A DNA stretch of 64,000 nt from Kibdelosporangium banguiense. Its GTDB lineage: Bacteria; Actinomycetota; Actinomycetes; Mycobacteriales; Pseudonocardiaceae. The stretch is taken from NCBI RefSeq assembly GCF_017876405.1, contig NZ_JAGINW010000001.1, forward strand, positions 2,307,203-2,371,202, read 5' to 3'. Position 1 is the stretch's first letter. The number at the start of each line of letters is the position of its first letter. Made by a program: the position numbers and the translations under genes. Shown here one piece after another: positions 1 to 9,233 of the stretch. The notes under the pieces were generated by a model that did not search any database, had not been told where the DNA came from, and saw only the letters and a list, made by a program, of their open reading frames with translations.

Positions 1-1174
1 TGGTGACGATCGTCTTCGCCTCGGCCGGGTTGGCCTCGAACCAGTGCTGCAAGTGCTCGTTGCAGGTGGTCTGCACGAAGGTCTTGGCCTCGGTGTTGCC
101 CAGCTTCTGCTTGGTCTGGCCTTCGAACTGCGGCTCGGCCAGCTTGATCGACACGATCGCGGCGAGACCTTCACGGACGTCCTCACCCGTGAGGTTCTGG
201 TCCTTCTCCTTGAGCAGCTTCTTGTCGCGCGCGTACACGTTCACGACACGGGTCAGCGCCGCACGGAAGCCTTCCTCGTGTGTACCGCCTTCCGGCGTGT
301 TGATCGTGTTGGCGAAGGTGTAGACCGACTCGGAGTAGCCGGTGTTCCACTGCATCGCGATCTCGACTTCGAGCCCGGTGCCCTTCGCCTCGAACGCGAT
401 GACCGACTTGTGGATCGACTCGCGCGCGTGGTTGATGTGCTTGACGAAGTCCTCGAGACCGCCCGGGTAGTGGTAGGTCCGCTCCTTGATCCGCGCGGCC
501 TGGCCCTCGGCGTCCTCCTGCGCCTCCTCCTCGGAGACGCGCTCGTCACGTAGCACGATCGTGAGGCCCTTGTTCAGGAATGCCATTTCCTGAAGGCGGC
601 GGGCGACAGTCTCGGCGTTGTACGTCGTGGTCTCGAAGATCTTGGGGTCGGCCCAGAAGGTGATCGACGTACTGGTGGTCTCCGTCGCCTCGCCCTGCGC
701 GACCGGCGCGACCGGTTCGGAGTCGCGATAGCTCTGCTGCCATACATGGCCGTCGCGCTGGACGACGACATCGAGGCGCGTGGACAGCGCGTTCACCACG
801 GAGATACCGACGCCGTGCAGACCGCCGGACACCGCGTAGCTGTCGCTGTCGAACTTGCCGCCCGCATGCAGCACGGTCATAACGACCTCGAGCGCGGACC
901 GCTTCTCCTCCGGCTGCTCGGCGACCGGGATGCCACGGCCGTCGTCGTCGACGCGGACGCCACCGTCGGCGAGCAGCGTGACCTCGACCTTGGTGGCGTA
1001 GCCGGCCATCGCCTCGTCGACGGAGTTGTCCACGACCTCCCAGATCAGATGGTGCAGGCCACGCTCACCCGTTGAGCCGATGTACATACCTGGCCGGAGC
1101 CGGACGGCTTCGAGTCCCTTGAGCACGGAAATGGACTCGGCGCCGTAACTCTTACCGTTCTCATTGGCTGTCAC
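1..1174 (-). CDS. gyrB: DNA gyrase subunit B (partial; C-terminal part lies outside the window)
   Basis: GyrB is the ATPase subunit of the type II topoisomerase that introduces negative supercoils ahead of forks. The window holds about the first 391 residues of a protein that is usually about 650. The GHKL ATPase motifs are visible: DNSVDEA (residues 49-55), the DDDGRGIPV block (about 76-84) and [19 protein letters not shown] (105-123). Translation starts at a GTG; AGGAG lies about 11 nt upstream. The gene is last in the dnaN-gnd-recF-DUF721-gyrB array, but a 177-bp gap after DUF721 suggests its own promoter. A TAAGAT -10-like hexamer lies at 1235-1240 on this strand without a convincing -35. 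Confidence 0.97.
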   Translation of the reverse strand, partial: MTANENGKSYGAESISVLKGLEAVRLRPGMYIGSTGERGLHHLIWEVVDNSVDEAMAGYATKVEVTLLADGGVRVDDDGRGIPVAEQPEEKRSALEVVMTVLHAGGKFDSDSYAVSGGLHGVGISVVNALSTRLDVVVQRDGHVWQQSYRDSEPVAPVAQGEATETTSTSITFWADPKIFETTTYNAETVARRLQEMAFLNKGLTIVLRDERVSEEEAQEDAEGQAARIKERTYHYPGGLEDFVKHINHARESIHKSVIAFEAKGTGLEVEIAMQWNTGYSESVYTFANTINTPEGGTHEEGFRAALTRVVNVYARDKKLLKEKDQNLTGEDVREGLAAIVSIKLAEPQFEGQTKQKLGNTEAKTFVQTTCNEHLQHWFEANPAEAKTIVT

Positions 1175-1351
1175 GGGCGTGGGTTCTCCTCGTCTCGCCG
1201 AGGCCTGGACGGGCCTGTCGCTGATCCCCTCTACATCTTACTGGTCGAGCCCGCCAGAACTGCCCTTAGGACACCTCTAGATTGCTCACAGACGTCATAC
1301 CGTGAACTTCGCCGGGTGCGACCGGCCGAAAGACGGGTTCAGACGCTCAGG

Positions 1352-2050
1352 TTAGCCGTAAGTGTCGCGGGGTCCACGGCCGGATACATGCCTCGGGCCG
1401 TAGCGCCAACTCGGCGCCGCGGGCCCATGCACCTTGAGCCGTTTCACCACGCCGTTGCCGACGCCTTTGGCGATCTTGGCCAGCAACTGGCGCTGCAGCA
1501 ACCGCAACTGGGTCGCCCATGCGGTTGATGATGCCTGCACGGTGAGTTCACCGTCGCGCAGCTGCAACGGAGTCGCATGCTCGGCGATCTCCGCTCCCAC
1601 GATCGCGGTCCAGCGGCCGAACACCTCCCCGTGCGCCAGCTGTTCGGACCACCCACGGTCAGCTGCGATTTTACCCAGAATCGCGCCGAATTTCTGCGGA
1701 TCCCGGCTGTCGGCGCCGGCTGCGGACCAGCGGCGGCGCTTGCGTGATCCAGTGTGCGGGGCACGGCCCTTGGGGTTGTTGCGACGCTCCCTGGTGCCCG
1801 CGGCGTCCTTGGCGGCCTGCAGAGCGGCCCGGGCGAGGTCCGAGCCTCGCAACTCACGGTCACCTACTGCAGGACGGTCTTGATCGCCATCACTCGATAG
1901 AGCGGTCTCCGTGGGCGAAATGTCCAGGTTTGGGCCATTCGAACCGCGCGCGGTCACCGTGTTATCCACACTATCCACAGAGTTGTCCCCAGATGTGGGA
2001 CGTGTCACACCACTCGGGGTGATCTTTGATCGCTCTTCGTCATCCCGCAC
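1352..2050 (-). CDS. DUF721 family protein (DciA-like)
   Basis: A 232-residue protein of the DUF721 family, which sits between recF and gyrB in most actinobacteria. DUF721 proteins include DciA, a DnaB-helicase loading or operating factor; a replication role here is an inference from family and position. The N-terminal half is low complexity and basic. The conserved DUF721 fold lies in the C-terminal 110 residues (from about [19 protein letters not shown] to WATQLRLLQ). The GTG start overlaps the end of recF and has a good GGGGAGG ribosome-binding site. A longer in-frame start at 2107 would lie inside recF and is less likely. The 5' part of the gene carries DnaA-box-like sequences. Confidence 0.85.
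   Translation of the reverse strand: MRDDEERSKITPSGVTRPTSGDNSVDSVDNTVTARGSNGPNLDISPTETALSSDGDQDRPAVGDRELRGSDLARAALQAAKDAAGTRERRNNPKGRAPHTGSRKRRRWSAAGADSRDPQKFGAILGKIAADRGWSEQLAHGEVFGRWTAIVGAEIAEHATPLQLRDGELTVQASSTAWATQLRLLQRQLLAKIAKGVGNGVVKRLKVHGPAAPSWRYGPRHVSGRGPRDTYG
1962..1991 (+). promoter_or_regulatory. Cluster of three DnaA-box-like 9-mers inside the DUF721 gene
   Basis: Within 30 bp there is one perfect TTATCCACA (1962-1970), then CTATCCACA (1971-1979, 8/9) and TTGTCCCCA (1983-1991, 8/9), all in the same direction. They lie in the poorly conserved N-terminal coding part of the DUF721 gene, so protein constraint is weak there. DnaA binding is inferred from sequence only. Confidence 0.5.
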
Positions 2051-3200
2051 GGCGTACCTCCCCGTCCGCCACCGAGAACCGTGTCCCGGCCAACTCGCCG
2101 GGCACATCCTCCTCCACCGCAGCCGTGATCAGGACCTGTTCGGCCTGAGCCGCCACTTCGGCGAGTCGCGCCCGCCGCCGCCGGTCCAGTTCGGCGAAGA
2201 CATCGTCCAGCACGAGTACCGGCTCGGCGCCTTCGGCCCGAAGCAGTTCATACGCGGCCAAGCGCAACGCGAGCGCAAACGACCATGACTCGCCGTGACT
2301 CGCGTATCCCTTCGCGGGTGCTTCGCCCAGGTTGAGCTCAAGCTCGTCTCGGTGCGGACCGATCAGGCTGACTCCTCGTTCCAATTCCTGAGACCGGTTC
2401 GCCACCATGGCCGCGAGCAGCGCGTCCTGGACGACTTCGGGATCAGCCCGCGGACCGTCCGGCACGCCGTACCCCGGTTCGAGGCTGTCGCCGACCGAAG
2501 ACCGGTACCCAACCGAGGCGTTCAGCGTCTTGTCACTACCCGCAACCCCCGCGTACGCGGCTACCACATAAGGAGCGAGGTCGGCAACGAGATCGAGCCG
2601 CGCGGCAAGAAGCTGCCCACCGTGCGTCGCCAAATGCCCGTCCCACACATCAAGCGTCGCGATGTCGCCCTTCGAACCCGCACGACGCGCGGCACCCGAC
2701 GACTTGAGCAACGCGTTCCGTTGCCGCAGCACCCTTTCGTAGTCACTGCGCACCCCGGCGTACCTCGGCGTGCGCAACACAAGAAGGTCGTCGAGAAAAC
2801 GCCGGCGCTCGCCAGGGTCGCCACGCACCAACGCCAAGTCCTCCGGCGCGAACAAGACTGTGCGCAGAATCCCGAGCACATCACGCGGACGCGGCACCGG
2901 CCCCCGGTTCACGCGCGCACGATTCGCCTTGCCCGACGTGATCTCGAGTTCGATTGTGAGCTCGCGGCCGTCGTTGACGACCGCGGTGCGCACGACCGCA
3001 CGCGAAGCACCATGCCGGATCATCGGCGCGTCCGTCGCGACCCGGTGCGAGCCAAGCGTTGCGGTGTAACCGATCGCTTCGACCAAGTTGGTCTTGCCCT
3101 GGCCGTTGGCACCGACGATCACGCACGGCCCAGGTTCGAAAGTCAGGTCGGCCTGCTCCCACGACCGGAAGTCGACGACCTGTAACTGCCTGACGTACAC
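2040..3200 (-). CDS. recF: DNA replication and repair protein RecF
   Basis: RecF is an SMC-like ATPase that helps RecO/RecR load RecA at gaps in DNA. The 386-residue length is normal. The Walker A motif GANGQGKT lies at residues 30-37. A signature-like [15 protein letters not shown] and the Walker [13 protein letters not shown] follow near the C-terminus, and the [11 protein letters not shown] block is typical of RecF. It starts with GTG 3 bp after the gnd stop. Its stop overlaps the start of DUF721, so these genes are translationally linked. Confidence 0.97.
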   Translation of the reverse strand: MYVRQLQVVDFRSWEQADLTFEPGPCVIVGANGQGKTNLVEAIGYTATLGSHRVATDAPMIRHGASRAVVRTAVVNDGRELTIELEITSGKANRARVNRGPVPRPRDVLGILRTVLFAPEDLALVRGDPGERRRFLDDLLVLRTPRYAGVRSDYERVLRQRNALLKSSGAARRAGSKGDIATLDVWDGHLATHGGQLLAARLDLVADLAPYVVAAYAGVAGSDKTLNASVGYRSSVGDSLEPGYGVPDGPRADPEVVQDALLAAMVANRSQELERGVSLIGPHRDELELNLGEAPAKGYASHGESWSFALALRLAAYELLRAEGAEPVLVLDDVFAELDRRRRARLAEVAAQAEQVLITAAVEEDVPGELAGTRFSVADGEVRRAG

Positions 3201-3203
3201 CCG

Positions 3204-4085
3204 TCAGGCTTTGTGCACGGCATGCCCGCCGAACTGCGCGCGCAGCGAGGCGACTGCCCGCATCGCCGGCGAATCCTCCTGGCGCGACGCGAACCTGGCG
3301 AACAACGCGGCGGAAATGACAGGCGCGGGAACGGCTTTGTCGATCGCCTCCGCCACAGTCCACCGGCCTTCGCCGGAGTCCTCGACGTAACCGCGCAGGT
3401 CGTCCAGCTCCGGATCCGAGTCGAGCGCACGCACGAGCAAGTCGAGCAACCACGACCGGACAACGGTTCCGCGCTGCCACGCCTTGATCACCGCGGGCAC
3501 GTCTTGGACGATGTCGGCGGTGTCGAGCAGTTCGAAGCCTTCGGCGTACGCCTGCATCAAGCCGTACTCGATGCCGTTGTGCACCATCTTGGAATAGTGA
3601 CCGGCGCCGATCGGGCCCGCGTGCGCGAAACCTTCCTCGCGCGGGCCTTCCGGACGCAGCGCGTCGAAGATCGGCATCAGCCGGTCGACGTCCTCTTTGG
3701 ATCCGCCGACCATCAGGCCGTAGCCGTTCTCCAGACCCCACACGCCACCGGACACACCGACATCGAGGTAGTGGATCCCTCGCTCGGCCAGACCGGCGGC
3801 GTTGTGCTGGTCCTCGGTGTACTTGGAGTTGCCGCCGTCGATGACCACATCACCTTCGGACAGCAACTCGCCCAGTGCCTCAACGGTTTCCCGCGTCGGG
3901 TCGCCGGCCGGGACCATCACCCAGATCGCACGCGGCGCCGACAGCTTGCCGACCAGGTCGGCAAGCGAGTCGGAGTCGGTGACGTCCGGGTTGCGGTCGT
4001 AGCCGACCACTTCGTGACCGGCCTTGCGCAAACGTTCGCGCATGTTGAAACCCATTTTGCCGAGGCCGACGAGCCCGAGCTGCAC
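3204..4085 (-). CDS. gnd: 6-phosphogluconate dehydrogenase, decarboxylating (short form)
   Basis: This enzyme converts 6-phosphogluconate to ribulose 5-phosphate in the oxidative pentose phosphate pathway. The protein has 293 residues, so it belongs to the short GndA/YqeC-like class rather than the 470-residue form. The N-terminal Rossmann motif GLGKMG is at residues 7-12. DGGNSKY and the catalytic segment GAGHYSKMVHNGIEYG follow. It lies between dnaN and recF, 23 bp after the dnaN stop and 3 bp before recF. This placement is common in actinobacteria, and its reason is not known from sequence. Confidence 0.93.
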   Translation of the reverse strand: MQLGLVGLGKMGFNMRERLRKAGHEVVGYDRNPDVTDSDSLADLVGKLSAPRAIWVMVPAGDPTRETVEALGELLSEGDVVIDGGNSKYTEDQHNAAGLAERGIHYLDVGVSGGVWGLENGYGLMVGGSKEDVDRLMPIFDALRPEGPREEGFAHAGPIGAGHYSKMVHNGIEYGLMQAYAEGFELLDTADIVQDVPAVIKAWQRGTVVRSWLLDLLVRALDSDPELDDLRGYVEDSGEGRWTVAEAIDKAVPAPVISAALFARFASRQEDSPAMRAVASLRAQFGGHAVHKA

Positions 4086-4108
4086 GGTTTTCTCCCCTTG
4101 TGGACGCG

Positions 4109-5251
4109 CTAGCCCGGCAGGCGCACGGGCATGAGCAGGTACAGGTAACCGGCGACAACTTCGCCGTTGTCATCGACAGGCTTGATCAACGCGGGCCGGT
4201 TCGGCGTGGTGAACGACAACTCGGCGCGGGCGGTTTGCAGTGCGCCGAGACCGTCCTGCAGATAGCCCGGGTTGAACGCGATCGTCACCGACTCGCCGTC
4301 GAACTGCACCGGCAGCTCTTCCTCCGCCGACCCCTCGTCGTCGCCACCGGCCGACAGCTTGAGGCCGCCGGGGTGGAACTCAAGCCGCACCTGGGTTCCG
4401 CGCTCGGCCACGAGCGACACACGCTTGATGGCCTCGACGAGCGGACCGACTTCGATGATCGCGTTCGAAGTCTGCTCGGTCGGCAGAAGCTGGCGGTAGC
4501 GCGGGAACTCCGCATCGAGCAACCGAGTCGTCGTACGACGGCCGGTGCCGGCGAGACCCATCAGACCGTCACCCGACGCGAGTGCGAGCTCGACCGTCTT
4601 GCCTGCGGTGCCAAGCGACTTGGCCGCGTCGGCAAGCGTCTTCGCCGGAACAAGGACAGCGGCGTCTTCGACATCACCGGACGGCTTCCACGCGAACTCG
4701 CGCATCGCCAACCGGAATCGGTCGGTCGCCACGAGCGTCAACGTCTCGCCGTTGATCTCGACCCGGACACCGGTCAGCATCGGCAGCGTGTCGTCGCGGC
4801 CGGCCGCGATCGCGACCTGGGCGACCGCCTGGCCGAACACCTCGCCGGCGAGCTCACCCGCGTGCGGCGGCATCGGCGGCAGCTGCGGATAGTCCTCGAC
4901 CGGCATCGTGGGCAGGCTGAACCTCGCGCTGCCACAAGTGATCGTGACGCGGGCGCCGTCGACCGAGATCTCGACCGGCTGGTTCGGCAGTGCCTTCGTG
5001 ATGTCGGCGAGCAAACGCCCGGAGACCAGAGTGCGGCCGCCGTCGGCGATTGTCGCGGGCACTCCGACCGTGGCCGAGACCTCGTAGTCGAAGCCGGAGA
5101 TCGTCAGTGCTTCGCCTTCGTCGCCCGGCTCGCCGGATCCTGCGTCCAGCAGCACGCCGCCGAGGACTGGGACAGGAGGCCTGGACGGGAGGCTGCGCGC
5201 GACCCAGGCGACGGCGTCGGCGAGACCGTCGCGCTCGACGCGGATCTTCAT
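4109..5251 (-). CDS. dnaN: DNA polymerase III beta subunit (sliding clamp)
   Basis: DnaN forms the ring that tethers DNA polymerase III to its template. The product has 380 residues, as expected for three clamp domains. The start chosen is the ATG of [14 protein letters not shown], with an AAAGGA ribosome-binding site. The frame is open for 47 more codons upstream, but that stretch is unlike the family. The C-terminus [10 protein letters not shown] is the typical clamp end. It is the first gene of the minus-strand array leaving the origin. Confidence 0.96.
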   Translation of the reverse strand: MKIRVERDGLADAVAWVARSLPSRPPVPVLGGVLLDAGSGEPGDEGEALTISGFDYEVSATVGVPATIADGGRTLVSGRLLADITKALPNQPVEISVDGARVTITCGSARFSLPTMPVEDYPQLPPMPPHAGELAGEVFGQAVAQVAIAAGRDDTLPMLTGVRVEINGETLTLVATDRFRLAMREFAWKPSGDVEDAAVLVPAKTLADAAKSLGTAGKTVELALASGDGLMGLAGTGRRTTTRLLDAEFPRYRQLLPTEQTSNAIIEVGPLVEAIKRVSLVAERGTQVRLEFHPGGLKLSAGGDDEGSAEEELPVQFDGESVTIAFNPGYLQDGLGALQTARAELSFTTPNRPALIKPVDDNGEVVAGYLYLLMPVRLPG

Positions 5252-5604
5252 GGAGGTCCTTTCAGACTCGACCTGTTGATCCCCGGAGTGACTCACCTCG
5301 AGGTGCAGAGGCTCCAACCGTAGAGCGTGCCGGGCGGTCCCGTCATCCGGGGCTTGGCGCGTCGGGATTTGCCGCCGGCGAGTTGTCCTCAACCATCCAC
5401 GGCCCCTGTTTCTTTTTTGGAGATCTCTTCAAGAGAGCAAAGCAGTGACAGTAATAAGGGCTGTGGGTTGTGTGGATGGCGCACGTCCGCGCTGGTCGAG
5501 CGCCGCGTCGGACTGTGGAAGACCACGGGACGTGATCGGTGGATAGACCCGATCGGCGGTGTACAACTCGCGGCGGCCTCAGATCCGTCCACACAAACCG
5601 GGAG

Positions 5605-5613
5605 TTGTCCACA
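5605..5613 (+). promoter_or_regulatory. DnaA box
   Basis: Perfect match to the actinobacterial consensus TTGTCCACA. Eight bases downstream begins CCCCAGATGTGGG (5621-5633), a 13-mer that also follows the DnaA boxes inside the DUF721 gene (1987-1999). Confidence 0.8.
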
Positions 5614-5727
5614 GCTTCATCCCCAGATGTGGGTCGATCCATGCCCAGGCTCTGTGTATGGCCAGAAGTGACGGGAATCGCCCCCTTGGGTGATGGCGCG
5701 GCCCTGAAATCGGGCCTCCGACATGTT

Positions 5728-5761
5728 TCTGGGGCTGTGGACAACTCTCCACAGCCCCAGA
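5728..5761. repeat. Perfect inverted repeat in oriC containing a DnaA box
   Basis: TCTGGGGCTGTGG (5728-5740) and CCACAGCCCCAGA (5749-5761) are exact reverse complements with an 8-nt spacer, giving a 13-bp stem. The left arm and spacer together contain a perfect minus-strand DnaA box TGTGGACAA (5736-5744). The right arm holds a weak plus-strand box CTCTCCACA. It could be a cruciform or paired DnaA sites facing each other; there is no T-run, so it does not look like a terminator. Confidence 0.75.
5736..5744 (-). promoter_or_regulatory. DnaA box
   Basis: TGTGGACAA on the plus strand, a perfect TTGTCCACA on the minus strand. It lies in the left half of the inverted repeat at 5728-5761. Confidence 0.8.
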
Positions 5762-5872
5762 AAACTTCCGGAATCCGCCGGTCGGGCCCCCGCATCGGCC
5801 CCTGATCATCGAGTCGCCCGCCACCCCACCCCGACCGACACGCGTCAACACCGGAACATTCACCCATCGGCA

Positions 5873-6002
5873 TGAACCCGGTGCGAACGGCCCACTCGCA
5901 CCGGCTCACCCGGCAAAACCCCTGCTCAGCCCCCTTCCCCCGACTAGAATTGAAGCCGGGGAGCCCCCACCCCCTTAGGGAGGGTGGGGGCTGTCTTTTT
6001 TT
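5873..6002 (+). repeat. Dispersed structured repeat, copy A (in oriC)
   Basis: First of five related elements in the window (others at 14443, 30892, 36577 and 59945). Order of parts: a hairpin around CGAACGGCCCA (CCGGTGCGA pairs with TCGCACCGG), a conserved AAAACCCCTGCTCA, a block with CTAGAATTGAAG where other copies have GTAGACTGGAAC, then a GC hairpin and a T-run. No plus-strand gene ends upstream of this copy. Confidence 0.7.
5962..6002 (+). terminator. Intrinsic terminator at the end of repeat copy A
   Basis: AGCCCCCACCC (5962-5972) pairs with GGGTGGGGGCT (5982-5992) over 11 bp with a 9-nt loop, followed by a run of seven T (5996-6002). It is oriented for plus-strand transcription, although dnaN and dnaA on both sides are minus-strand genes. 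Confidence 0.8.
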
Positions 6003-6311
6003 GGGGGCGGGTTGACTTGAAGGTTGGCGCGCTGGGCCTTAGGTGAGGCGCTGGCCCCTCGGGACGCAGGTGGGCGGCCAGGTGCGGGTTTTTTGGGTGG
6101 GTGGTTGGGCCGAGGACGCGCCGGAGAAAAGTTGTGGAGCCGATGGGGGCTGAGGCCTCTCAGGCGTGATCATGACAGGCCGGGGACCGGCGGGCGCATG
6201 CGGTCCCGTCGGTGGCGGAGTTTTTTGGTGGGGTGGTTGGGGCCAGACAGGGCCCTAGAAAACGGGGCGGTGGGCAGACCTGGGTAGGGGTCTGCCCACC
6301 GACTGGGTGCG

Positions 6312-7847
6312 TCAGCCGCGAGCGCGCTGTTTGATCCGGGAAGTGAGTTCCTGGACCTGGTCGTAGGTGCGGCGGCGCTCGGCCATCTCCTTGCGGATCT
6401 TTTTCTCGGCGTGCATGACCGTGGTGTGGTCGCGGCCGCCGAAGGTCTGGCCGATCTTGGGCAGCGACAGGTCTGTCAGCTCGCGGCACAGGTACATCGA
6501 GATCTGGCGGGACTGTGCCAGTGCCTTGGTCTTGCCGGGGCCGCAGAGGTCCTCGATCGTCACGCCGAAGAACTCCGCGGTCACCGCCATGATCTGGGAG
6601 GCGCTGATCTCCGGGACCTGGGAGTCCGGAATAAGGTCGCGCAGCACGATCTCGGCCAGGCCCAGATCCACCGGCTGCCGGTTGAGCGACGCGAAGGCGG
6701 TCACGCGGATCAGCGCGCCCTCGAGCTCGCGGATGTTGTGCTCGATCCGGGCGGCGATGAACTCCAGCACCTCGGCCGGCGCGTTCAGCCGGTCCTGGGC
6801 CGCCTTCTTGCGCAGAATCGCGATCCGGGTCTCCAGCTCCGGCGGCTGGATGTCGGTGATCAGGCCCCACTCGAACCGGGTGCGCAGCCGGTCTTCCAGC
6901 GTCTCCAGCCTTTTTGGCGGCCGGTCGGACGAGACCACGATCTGTTTGTTCGCGTTGTGCAGCGTGTTGAAGGTATGGAAGAACTCCTCCTGGGTTCCTT
7001 CCTTGCCTTCCAGGAACTGGATGTCGTCGACCAGCAGGATGTCGATGTCCCGGTACCTGCGCTGGAAGGCGACCTTGCGGTCGTCACGCAGCGAGTTGAT
7101 GAAGTCGTTGGTGAACTCTTCGGTGGACACGTACCGCACCCGCATGCCGGGGAACAGTCGCTGGGCGTAGTGCCCGACCGCGTGCAACAGGTGGGTCTTG
7201 CCCAGCCCGGACTCTCCCCAGATAAACAGTGGGTTGTACGCGCGCGCCGGCGCCTCGGCCACGGCGACCGCGGCCGCGTGGGCGAAACGGTTCGACGCAC
7301 CGATCACGAACGTGTCGAACGTGTACTTCTCGTTGAGTCGCGTCTTCGACGTCTGCGGCTGGGCCGGTGCGGTGAACGGCTGACCGACGGTGGACGGCTG
7401 CTTGCCGTTGAACGTGGGCCATACCTCGCGGGCGGCGGCGAGCGCCTCGCCCTCCTCGTCGACCTCGTCCCCGTCGGATTCCGCGATCTCCATATCGGCG
7501 ATCGCGGTTACGAGGGGCGCGCTCACGCCGACCGGCTCGACCGGTGGGGGTGGCGGCATCACGTTGGCCGGCGGTGTCGGCGACCCGACGGTGTCCACTT
7601 TCACAGCAAGAGAGATCGTGCGGCCCAAGCGGCGGGACAACGCGTCGGTGATCGGCTCGCGCAGCGCGCGCTCGATCGCCTCCTTGGCGAAGTCGCTCGG
7701 CGCGGCCAGCAAGGCGGTGCCGTCCAGCAGTCCGATCGGCCGAGTCACCCGCATCCAGGCTTGCTGCTGGCGCGACAGAATCCCGGCCGAGAGCTCTCTG
7801 ACAACCTGCTCCCAGACGAGACCAAAGTTGATCTGGTGCTCGGACAC
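6312..7847 (-). CDS. dnaA: Chromosomal replication initiator protein DnaA
   Basis: DnaA is the AAA+ initiator that binds DnaA boxes and melts oriC. The product has 511 residues. Domain I is at about 1-85 ([13 protein letters not shown]), followed by an acidic, proline-rich linker (about 88-165). The Walker A GESGLGKT is at 211-218, the Walker [17 protein letters not shown] from about 271, and the C-terminal DNA-binding signature [14 protein letters not shown] lies near the end. The start is a GTG at VSEHQINFG; the frame is open further upstream but lacks family similarity there. A perfect DnaA box about 100 bp upstream suggests autoregulation. Confidence 0.97.
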   Translation of the reverse strand: MSEHQINFGLVWEQVVRELSAGILSRQQQAWMRVTRPIGLLDGTALLAAPSDFAKEAIERALREPITDALSRRLGRTISLAVKVDTVGSPTPPANVMPPPPPVEPVGVSAPLVTAIADMEIAESDGDEVDEEGEALAAAREVWPTFNGKQPSTVGQPFTAPAQPQTSKTRLNEKYTFDTFVIGASNRFAHAAAVAVAEAPARAYNPLFIWGESGLGKTHLLHAVGHYAQRLFPGMRVRYVSTEEFTNDFINSLRDDRKVAFQRRYRDIDILLVDDIQFLEGKEGTQEEFFHTFNTLHNANKQIVVSSDRPPKRLETLEDRLRTRFEWGLITDIQPPELETRIAILRKKAAQDRLNAPAEVLEFIAARIEHNIRELEGALIRVTAFASLNRQPVDLGLAEIVLRDLIPDSQVPEISASQIMAVTAEFFGVTIEDLCGPGKTKALAQSRQISMYLCRELTDLSLPKIGQTFGGRDHTTVMHAEKKIRKEMAERRRTYDQVQELTSRIKQRARG

Positions 7848-8353
7848 CTGGCGGGCTCCCCTCCCCTCGTACGTTTTGTGAATAGCGGGTCGTCGAGGCG
7901 AGCCGCCGCCCGAGGTCACCCGAACCCGAGGGCATCCACAGGGTTGTCCACAACTGTGCACGAAGATACGGCGAACCGCAGCGAAGCCCCTCTCGGTTCA
8001 ACGTACCGAGTGGCGGGACGTGACACGGCGGGGCTCCCACTCCCCGTGTGACAAACCGGAAGCCGCACGCTAACAAGCGCCGCCCTTAGCCACAAGACGT
8101 GCCCGTTGCCAAGGCAAGGTAACACCCGGCGTGTCGCGTGAACGGGCCGGAAGGGTGACCCGGATTTGGCCGGGCACTGCGGGGTGCGTACCCTCGAAAG
8201 GTCTCCCGCTAGCGTCGGGTGTGTTCTGCGTGCCCATCCTATGGTCACTTTCGCAGAACGCCCAAGCACCACGCCGCGACCCGGGTCCACCGAGGGCCAA
8301 CCTCCAGCTGGGGACACCGAGACCTTTAGATCAAGACCGGGAGAACGACAGCC
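7848..8353. other. dnaA-rpmH divergent promoter region
   Basis: A 506-bp spacer between divergent dnaA and rpmH. It must hold both promoters, but no -35/-10 pair could be picked with confidence. A perfect DnaA box lies at 7944-7952 inside the palindrome GTTGTCCACAAC, with a weaker GCATCCACA just before it (7932-7940). No credible gene was seen. Confidence 0.6.
7944..7952 (+). promoter_or_regulatory. DnaA box upstream of dnaA
   Basis: Perfect TTGTCCACA, about 95 bp upstream of the dnaA start, embedded in the palindrome GTTGTCCACAAC. The placement fits autorepression of dnaA or a second origin sub-region. Confidence 0.75.
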
Positions 8354-8497
8354 GTGAGCAAGGGCAAGCGCACCTTCCAGCCGAACAACCGTCGTCGTGC
8401 CAGGACCCACGGGTTCCGGCTGCGGATGCGTACCCGTGCGGGCCGGGCGATCCTGTCGGCTCGTCGCCGCAAGGGCCGTTCCGAACTGTCGGCCTGA
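8354..8497 (+). CDS. rpmH: 50S ribosomal protein L34
   Basis: A 47-residue, very basic protein beginning [18 protein letters not shown], with the L34 signature [16 protein letters not shown]. It is a structural protein of the large ribosomal subunit. It starts with GTG and opens the plus-strand rpmH-rnpA-yidD-yidC-jag operon. The rnpA start follows 16 bp after its stop. Confidence 0.97.
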   Translation: MSKGKRTFQPNNRRRARTHGFRLRMRTRAGRAILSARRRKGRSELSA

Positions 8498-8513
8498 CAG
8501 GCGGCACGGCATC

Positions 8514-8903
8514 GTGCTGCCCGCAACCGCCCGGCTCACACGCAGCGGCGACTTCGCCCAGGTGACCCGGCACGGTCGGCGCGCCGGGCGACCCCGGCTC
8601 GTTGTGCACGCGGTGCGGCAGCCGGAGCCGACAACTGAGACCCAGCTGACCCGGACGGGATCCCCCGTCCGGGTTGGCTTCGTTGTGAGCAAGGCAGTGG
8701 GTAACTCGGTCGTCCGGCACCGGGTTTCGCGCAGGCTGCGGCACGTGGTGGCGCAGCGGCTCGGAACTCTGACGGCCGGCAGCACGTTGGTCGTCCGGGC
8801 GCTCCCGGCGGCCGCCCACGCGTCGAGCGCCGAGCTCGGGATCGATTTCGACGCGGCCGTCCGGCGGCTCAAGCTGGTATCGGCCGACGGCGGTGCGGTG
8901 TGA
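8514..8903 (+). CDS. rnpA: Ribonuclease P protein component
   Basis: RnpA is the basic protein that assists the RNase P ribozyme in removing tRNA 5' leaders. The product has 129 residues. The start is the GTG of [14 protein letters not shown], which matches the family N-terminus. The signature region [21 protein letters not shown] carries the conserved arginines. The stop overlaps the yidD start, so the two are translationally coupled. Confidence 0.95.
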   Translation: MLPATARLTRSGDFAQVTRHGRRAGRPRLVVHAVRQPEPTTETQLTRTGSPVRVGFVVSKAVGNSVVRHRVSRRLRHVVAQRLGTLTAGSTLVVRALPAAAHASSAELGIDFDAAVRRLKLVSADGGAV

Positions 8904-9229
8904 CTGACTCTGAAGAAGAACCGACTGGTGGCGCGCGGCGCCGGACCGGTCCGATCGCGTGGGTTCTGCTCCTGCCGATCCACGCCTACCGCAAGTGGAT
9001 CTCGCCTGTCTTGCCGCCGACTTGCCGTTTCTATCCAAGCTGCAGCGCGTACGCCGTCGAGGCGTTGCAAGTGCACGGCGCCGTCAAAGGACTATGGCTC
9101 ACCGTGCGCCGGCTAGCTCGCTGCGGCCCCTGGCACCCCGGGGGCATTGACCCCGTGCCACCCCGTCGTACCCGGCGCATGCCGACCGGGACGTTGACCC
9201 CGGCTCACCACAGTCCCGCCGAGGAGTAG
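8900..9229 (+). CDS. yidD: Membrane protein insertion efficiency factor YidD
   Basis: A 109-residue member of the YidD family, a small membrane-associated protein that aids insertion together with YidC. The core is [20 protein letters not shown] followed by [10 protein letters not shown] and the [13 protein letters not shown] motif; the conserved cysteines are present. It starts with GTG overlapping the rnpA stop and ends 4 bp before yidC. Confidence 0.95.
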   Translation: MTDSEEEPTGGARRRTGPIAWVLLLPIHAYRKWISPVLPPTCRFYPSCSAYAVEALQVHGAVKGLWLTVRRLARCGPWHPGGIDPVPPRRTRRMPTGTLTPAHHSPAEE

Positions 9230-9233
9230 CTCC

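Larger units (their letters stand above)
5252..6311. other. Replication origin (oriC), dnaA-dnaN intergenic region
   Basis: A 1060-bp stretch without a credible gene between dnaN and dnaA, the usual actinobacterial oriC position. Two perfect DnaA boxes (5605-5613 plus, 5736-5744 minus) are surrounded by weaker ones: TTGTCCTCA at 5383-5391, CCGTCCACA at 5585-5593 and TGTGGATGG at 5471-5479. An A/T-rich stretch at about 5404-5460 is the best candidate for the unwinding element. The right half holds a copy of a dispersed repeat (5873-6002) ending in an intrinsic terminator. About 300 bp next to the dnaA stop show nothing recognisable. Confidence 0.85.

Noticed and set aside
4100..5323. 407-codon plus-strand frame opposite dnaN
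   Set aside because: A shadow of dnaN with Arg/Asp-rich low-similarity translation; the same pattern recurs opposite dnaA, pcnA and leuS.
5962..6002. Terminator of dnaA
   Set aside because: The T-run is on the plus strand, whereas dnaA is transcribed on the minus strand.
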